Assembly (NCBI GenBank): GCA_028015205.1
Contig: CM051520.1
Coordinates: 33,967,528 to 34,031,527, forward strand
DNA length: 64,000 nucleotides
Source: Mytilisepta virgata
Taxonomy: Eukaryota > Mollusca > Bivalvia > Mytilida > Mytilidae
Direction: 5' to 3'
This document shows, piece by piece, positions 60,300 to 64,000 of the stretch. The notes under the pieces are model-generated. The model ran no database searches. It had not been told where the DNA came from and saw nothing but the letters and a program-made list of their open reading frames with translations. How positions within the stretch are numbered: the first letter of the stretch is position 1; each line of letters opens with the position of its first letter. Made by a program: the position numbers and the translations under genes.

Positions 60300-61690
60300 A
60301 CTTTAGTGTCTCGTAAAAACGAAGAAGAGTTACAAAATAAAAGTAACTTTATTGAGAAATCTACATTTAATTTAGAATAAAGAAATTATCACAAAATAAT
60401 CAAATAACTGTAAAGTAATTTGAAACAGTAAATTCTGAAAATAGAAGATAGAATTAAACAGATGCCTAAACTATAATTTCAAATGGTAGAGCATAATAAA
60501 CATATGTAAATTTAAACAGAATACAATTTTTAGTGTGTAACATGAACTAATAAAATATTAGAAGTGTACGTTTGTTCATTAAATGATCTCAATTATAAAA
60601 TACCGAAATATATAAATATCATGAATAAGGATACGCTTACATCGATATTTACGGTAAAATGAGAAATAACAATATATATGAAAAATATGGTTAAAATAAC
60701 CTTATTTATATACATGGGCTCACGTGCTTGAAGATTTCCATTACTTCACTTTAACAATCTCATTTTGTTGTGAAACATTTCCATGACCACTGGTGTTTGA
60801 TTGGTCAGGTAATTACTGTTTCTCTATCAACTATTCTGCCACACCAGATACCTAACAGTCAACAAACTAACAACTTAACAAACAAGATTAAATTGACAAT
60901 GAGTTTGAATTAAGGACACCTGCGTTTAATTTGGAAATAAACAATTAGCAAAAGATAATCTGTATTTATCAGTTTAAAAAATAATCCATATTACATAGAT
61001 ATTTGAACTTTAACAATAAATAAAATAGTTCCAATGAAACTAAAAGAAAAATTATAAAGTATTAAAAATGTTTCTTTTTCAAAAATTAAATGAATAGACA
61101 TAAATATTATTTTAAACATAAATAGTTACTTTTCAAAACTGGAACAAATAGATTGGTTATAATATAAGTACACGATTCACCCGTAACATACACACGATCC
61201 GCACGTGCTAGAATTTTAAGAATAACTGAAGATATTTTTTTACAAACAAGTTCAAATATATTCTGTGATACCCATTTTGAAGCCGAAGATGCGAGCAACA
61301 AAACACAATCCAAAAGGTTTAAGAGTAACATCAAAATACCAAAACGACAAAAGGGAAAAGCCAAAACCATCTAAGGACAGGGCTATGCACGAGGGAGATA
61401 CTCCTCACAAATTTTACAATTTTGTAAGAGTAAATTTTAATTATCAATTATAGGGCTAGTATCGAAGTATCAGCAACTTGATGGGATACTGTTTAATTTG
61501 CAAATGGTGTATGCATGTTATATGATCATTTAATTTAGGAAACATGTTATTTAATATATTCATTTTAAACAAAAATTAAAAATTGGACCAGTAGTAAAAA
61601 ATTAGAAACTGCGAGATTATTGATATCAACAGTTTCTAAATATTTTAGACTGATGAAATTCCGTTCCAACAATCTTTTATAACAAGTTTA
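60300..61690. other. AT-rich region, nothing recognised
   Basis: No gene or strong repeat was seen. Short frames near 61107-61453 lack motifs. Confidence 0.4.
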
Positions 61691-61694
61691 AAAT

Positions 61695-61860
61695 ACGTGA
61701 CTGTATGCTATGATTTGAATTCACACGTTTTAATATTTGTCTCAACCAATGAAACCTTATACAAATTAGGCGATTTAAATAGCACGTTTCTAACCAACAC
61801 GCACACGTTCTGCATGGTCCATGTAAACATACCCCATGTGTTTTGGTGATTTACGAGTTT
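61695..61860. repeat. Dispersed ACACG-rich repeat (partner at 23745)
   Basis: GAATTCACACGTTTTAATAT, CAACCAATGAAACC, CACGTTTCTAACCAACACGC and CATGTGTTTTGGTGAT parallel 23770-23940. Confidence 0.65.
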
Positions 61861-62384
61861 AAGCAAGTGGATAATCGTTATAACACCCATCCCAGTGAAA
61901 AACCAGAGATATAGAGAGATTCAAATAAAAATTAGATTCCACCTGATACCTATATGAGATACACATTTGTAATTCGATTAAATGTATCAATCAAGTGAAA
62001 ATAATCGATTTTCTTGTAAATGGTGTTCAAAAATAAAAAAAGGAAAAAAAGTATTACTATTTTATTTTATGAGAATGATACACATAACAATTTGATTTTT
62101 TTTAATTTGTTATATTTTATTTTTCTTCTTGAGGAAAGTGCGCTCGAATGGGCACTTTTGTCGTAAAGTTAGATTCAGGAGTTATAATTAGCATTTTTTA
62201 GGATTTTGTTGGTAATGCGAAAACTTTTTTTTTAATTTCACTCTGTTGAATTCAATCGCATTTTTATTTCATGTTCCAATACATTGGGATGTAAGAAATT
62301 TTATATTGGTTCGGCACATGACCAATTGATTTCTATGAATCATTAAATAGAAATCTCTTGAAAAACGTTACGTTTGAGTTTTCC

Positions 62385-62760
62385 GAACAATATATGACCA
62401 CATAATTCTTTCAGATGCATCAGATGTTTTATATAACGAAGCAACAGTGTTGGTAGGCAAACTTTGGAAATGCAAAATAACTAACTTATTTTGATAGACA
62501 CCGCTTACAAACAACAAAGTTTGTGTCAACTTGAGAAAGTTATATCTACTGACTTCTTGCTTTAAACATTGCTTCAGGACATTCTCAATAAAAGAGAAAT
62601 ATACTTTATGGTCATGATTTATTATGGCCCGGATAACTTAGTTCAACATGGTTCGTATTTGATGCATCATAAGAAACAATACATCCAATCTAAGTTCGCA
62701 TTAGACTTTCAGTATTGTTTCGTTTATTCAAGTAATGAAACGGCTAAGTATCTATCATGT
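62385..62760. repeat. Dispersed repeat, copy 2 (partner at 49985)
   Basis: It has the same order of blocks as 49985-50400 (AAATAACTAACTTATTTTG, AAACAACAAAGTTTGTGTCA, GATTTATTATGGCCCGGATA). The open frame at 62569-62850 falls largely in this repeat and is not taken as a gene. Confidence 0.6.
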
Positions 62761-62929
62761 ATACGATTCAAACGAAATACAATAAATCTTGTAAATGATT
62801 TTATAAAAGTCTTTATTATTATATTGAATAACACATATTGTGGTTTATAGTTGTTGCATTACTTTTAGGTTATCAACGGTCCTATAATTAACTTGTTCTT
62901 TTTTAAAGATAATCATTTTACTTTGCAGG

Positions 62930-62975
62930 ATATAGAAAATGGGCTAGACAAACCTAGACGTGAAGAGGAGATAAG
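62930..62975 (+). CDS. Candidate internal exon, unknown protein
   Basis: A pyrimidine-rich acceptor (CATTTTACTTTGCAG) is followed by 46 bp encoding DIENGLDKPRREEEIR and a donor ATAAG|GTAAAT. The charged peptide and both splice signals look exon-like. It may be spliced to the exon at 63661 or belong to an upstream gene; neither is shown. Confidence 0.3.
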
Positions 62976-63660
62976 GTAAATTATTTTTTCATTTAAAAAC
63001 TTAAATGAGCTTTTTCATACATGTATCAGCTAACGCATTAGAGTTCGTATAGCCTTTGTATAAGAAAACCAACCGATGAACAAATGTTTTACACTCATGC
63101 AGTAGATGCTACGGTATTTCTTTCTAGATAACACTGAATATTACAAGTGAAGTGAGTGATGACGACTTCAAAAAAAAATTCCTATTGCACTTGTAAAACA
63201 GAAATGTAAACTAATTGTGTTTCCATAATATATGGCGATCTCGAGAACAAAAGTAGAGAGAAATGGTGAAAACAGTTCTACATGTATTGAAAAACCAATC
63301 TTTACGGGAAATACACAACAACAATTTGTAATTTATAGTTCTGCAACCCTTCAGAAGTATACTAATAGCAAGTAAATATATAGCTGATGAATGATATATA
63401 AAACGAGACAGGACAAAATGCAAGTCAGTCTTTAAACCAAATATATTTAGGTTTGGGAAAATGAGGAGCCTCACAAAATAGCTCTTTTGGGGTAAACATT
63501 GAACTTTAAACTGAGCTTGGACACAAAAACTAACAGGGTTTTCACTAGAATCTTGCATTAATGTACAAGAGAAAAAATGGAGCTTCTGGGAAGTACGTCA
63601 TGTTCCGGGTCAAATGACGACAAATCCATTGACTGCAAAAATCGGTTGATCTTTTTTCAG

Positions 63661-63698
63661 GATGGCTACAGGTGGTAACAGAAAACCATCCAATGCCA
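63661..63698 (+). CDS. Candidate start exon of a plus-strand gene leaving the window
   Basis: A strong acceptor (GATCTTTTTTCAG) is followed by GATGGCTACAGGTGGTAACA and, after 38 bp in all, a consensus donor GCCA|GTAAGT. The ATG at 63662 opens MATGGNRKPSNA, phase 1 into the next exon, which lies beyond the window or is not recognised. This fits a gene whose first exon is untranslated. The family cannot be told from 12 residues. Confidence 0.4.
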
Positions 63699-64000
63699 GT
63701 AAGTATTACTGATTTCTGTTGTTAATTGTGCATTTACTTTTATTTGGATGAAAATTCCAAGCTTTTTGACAAACTTGTCACAGTTCGTCGTTTGAGTATA
63801 ATTATTTATTATTTCAATATTGCAACTAGTAATTGTTTAAGGTAATAGAACTACTTTTTGCAGAAATGTTAATACAATAGACCAGAAATGCAGCAATCAA
63901 CTCTCCGAATATTATGCAATGATATTGTTTTTACACGAAACCAGAATGCATTATGTTGAAGCATAAGATATTTTAACTGATCATGGTCATATACATGTTG

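Overview
This window is eukaryotic: AT-rich, no long ORFs, spliced genes with GT/AG introns, and dense relics of retroelements and tandem-repeat elements. The transposon fauna (Penelope-like elements, palindrome-ended elements with tandem-repeat cores), the fibrinogen-related genes and the repeated TACATGTA-type words suggest a marine bivalve, most likely a mytilid mussel. The species is inference; the sequence alone does not prove it.

The only confidently supported protein-coding genes are two fibrinogen-domain (FReD) genes in head-to-tail tandem on the minus strand. Gene A runs 39753 to 28859 and gene B runs 24982 to 15091. Each has five coding exons with the same intron phases (1, 0, 1, 1); exons 2 and 3 are exactly 125 and 97 bp in both. 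Gene B reads through to a 297-residue protein: a hydrophobic N-terminus, a short linker and a full FReD with two cysteine pairs. Gene A is probably broken: its exon 4 carries a frameshift and loses homology after about 110 bp. Paralogues of this type are secreted, lectin-like recognition proteins; that role is inferred from the family.

The rest is repeats. 1-4.4 kb: a candidate first exon, small tandem repeats and an L1/Tx1-like LINE fragment. 4.4-11.7 kb: elements bounded by a GTCTCCCAAAC palindrome and a four-copy tandem array of a ~1.17-kb unit with ~126-bp subrepeats. 12-15 kb: molluscan-type interspersed repeats. 15-25 kb (gene B): introns with a fold-back element nested in a Penelope-like tail, an inverted-repeat-ended element, a palindrome-ended element and Penelope relics. 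25-28 kb (between the genes): a decayed Penelope-like element whose GIY-YIG endonuclease lies upstream of its RT (Naiad-like order). 28.8-39.8 kb (gene A): introns full of Penelope-like fragments in both orientations. 40-44.6 kb: more Penelope pieces and a large palindrome-started minisatellite element. 45-46.6 kb: a 5'-truncated LINE with three frameshifts. 50-58 kb: a TA microsatellite, a 146-bp five-copy array, a 0.43-kb duplication and Penelope tails. 58.9-59.9 kb: an LTR-retrotransposon gag/protease relic. 62.9-63.7 kb: two short candidate exons, one with a start codon and strong splice sites, that may begin a plus-strand gene leaving the window.

All calls come from reading the sequence. 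Exon borders of the two FReD genes are precise; edges of degenerate repeats are approximate.
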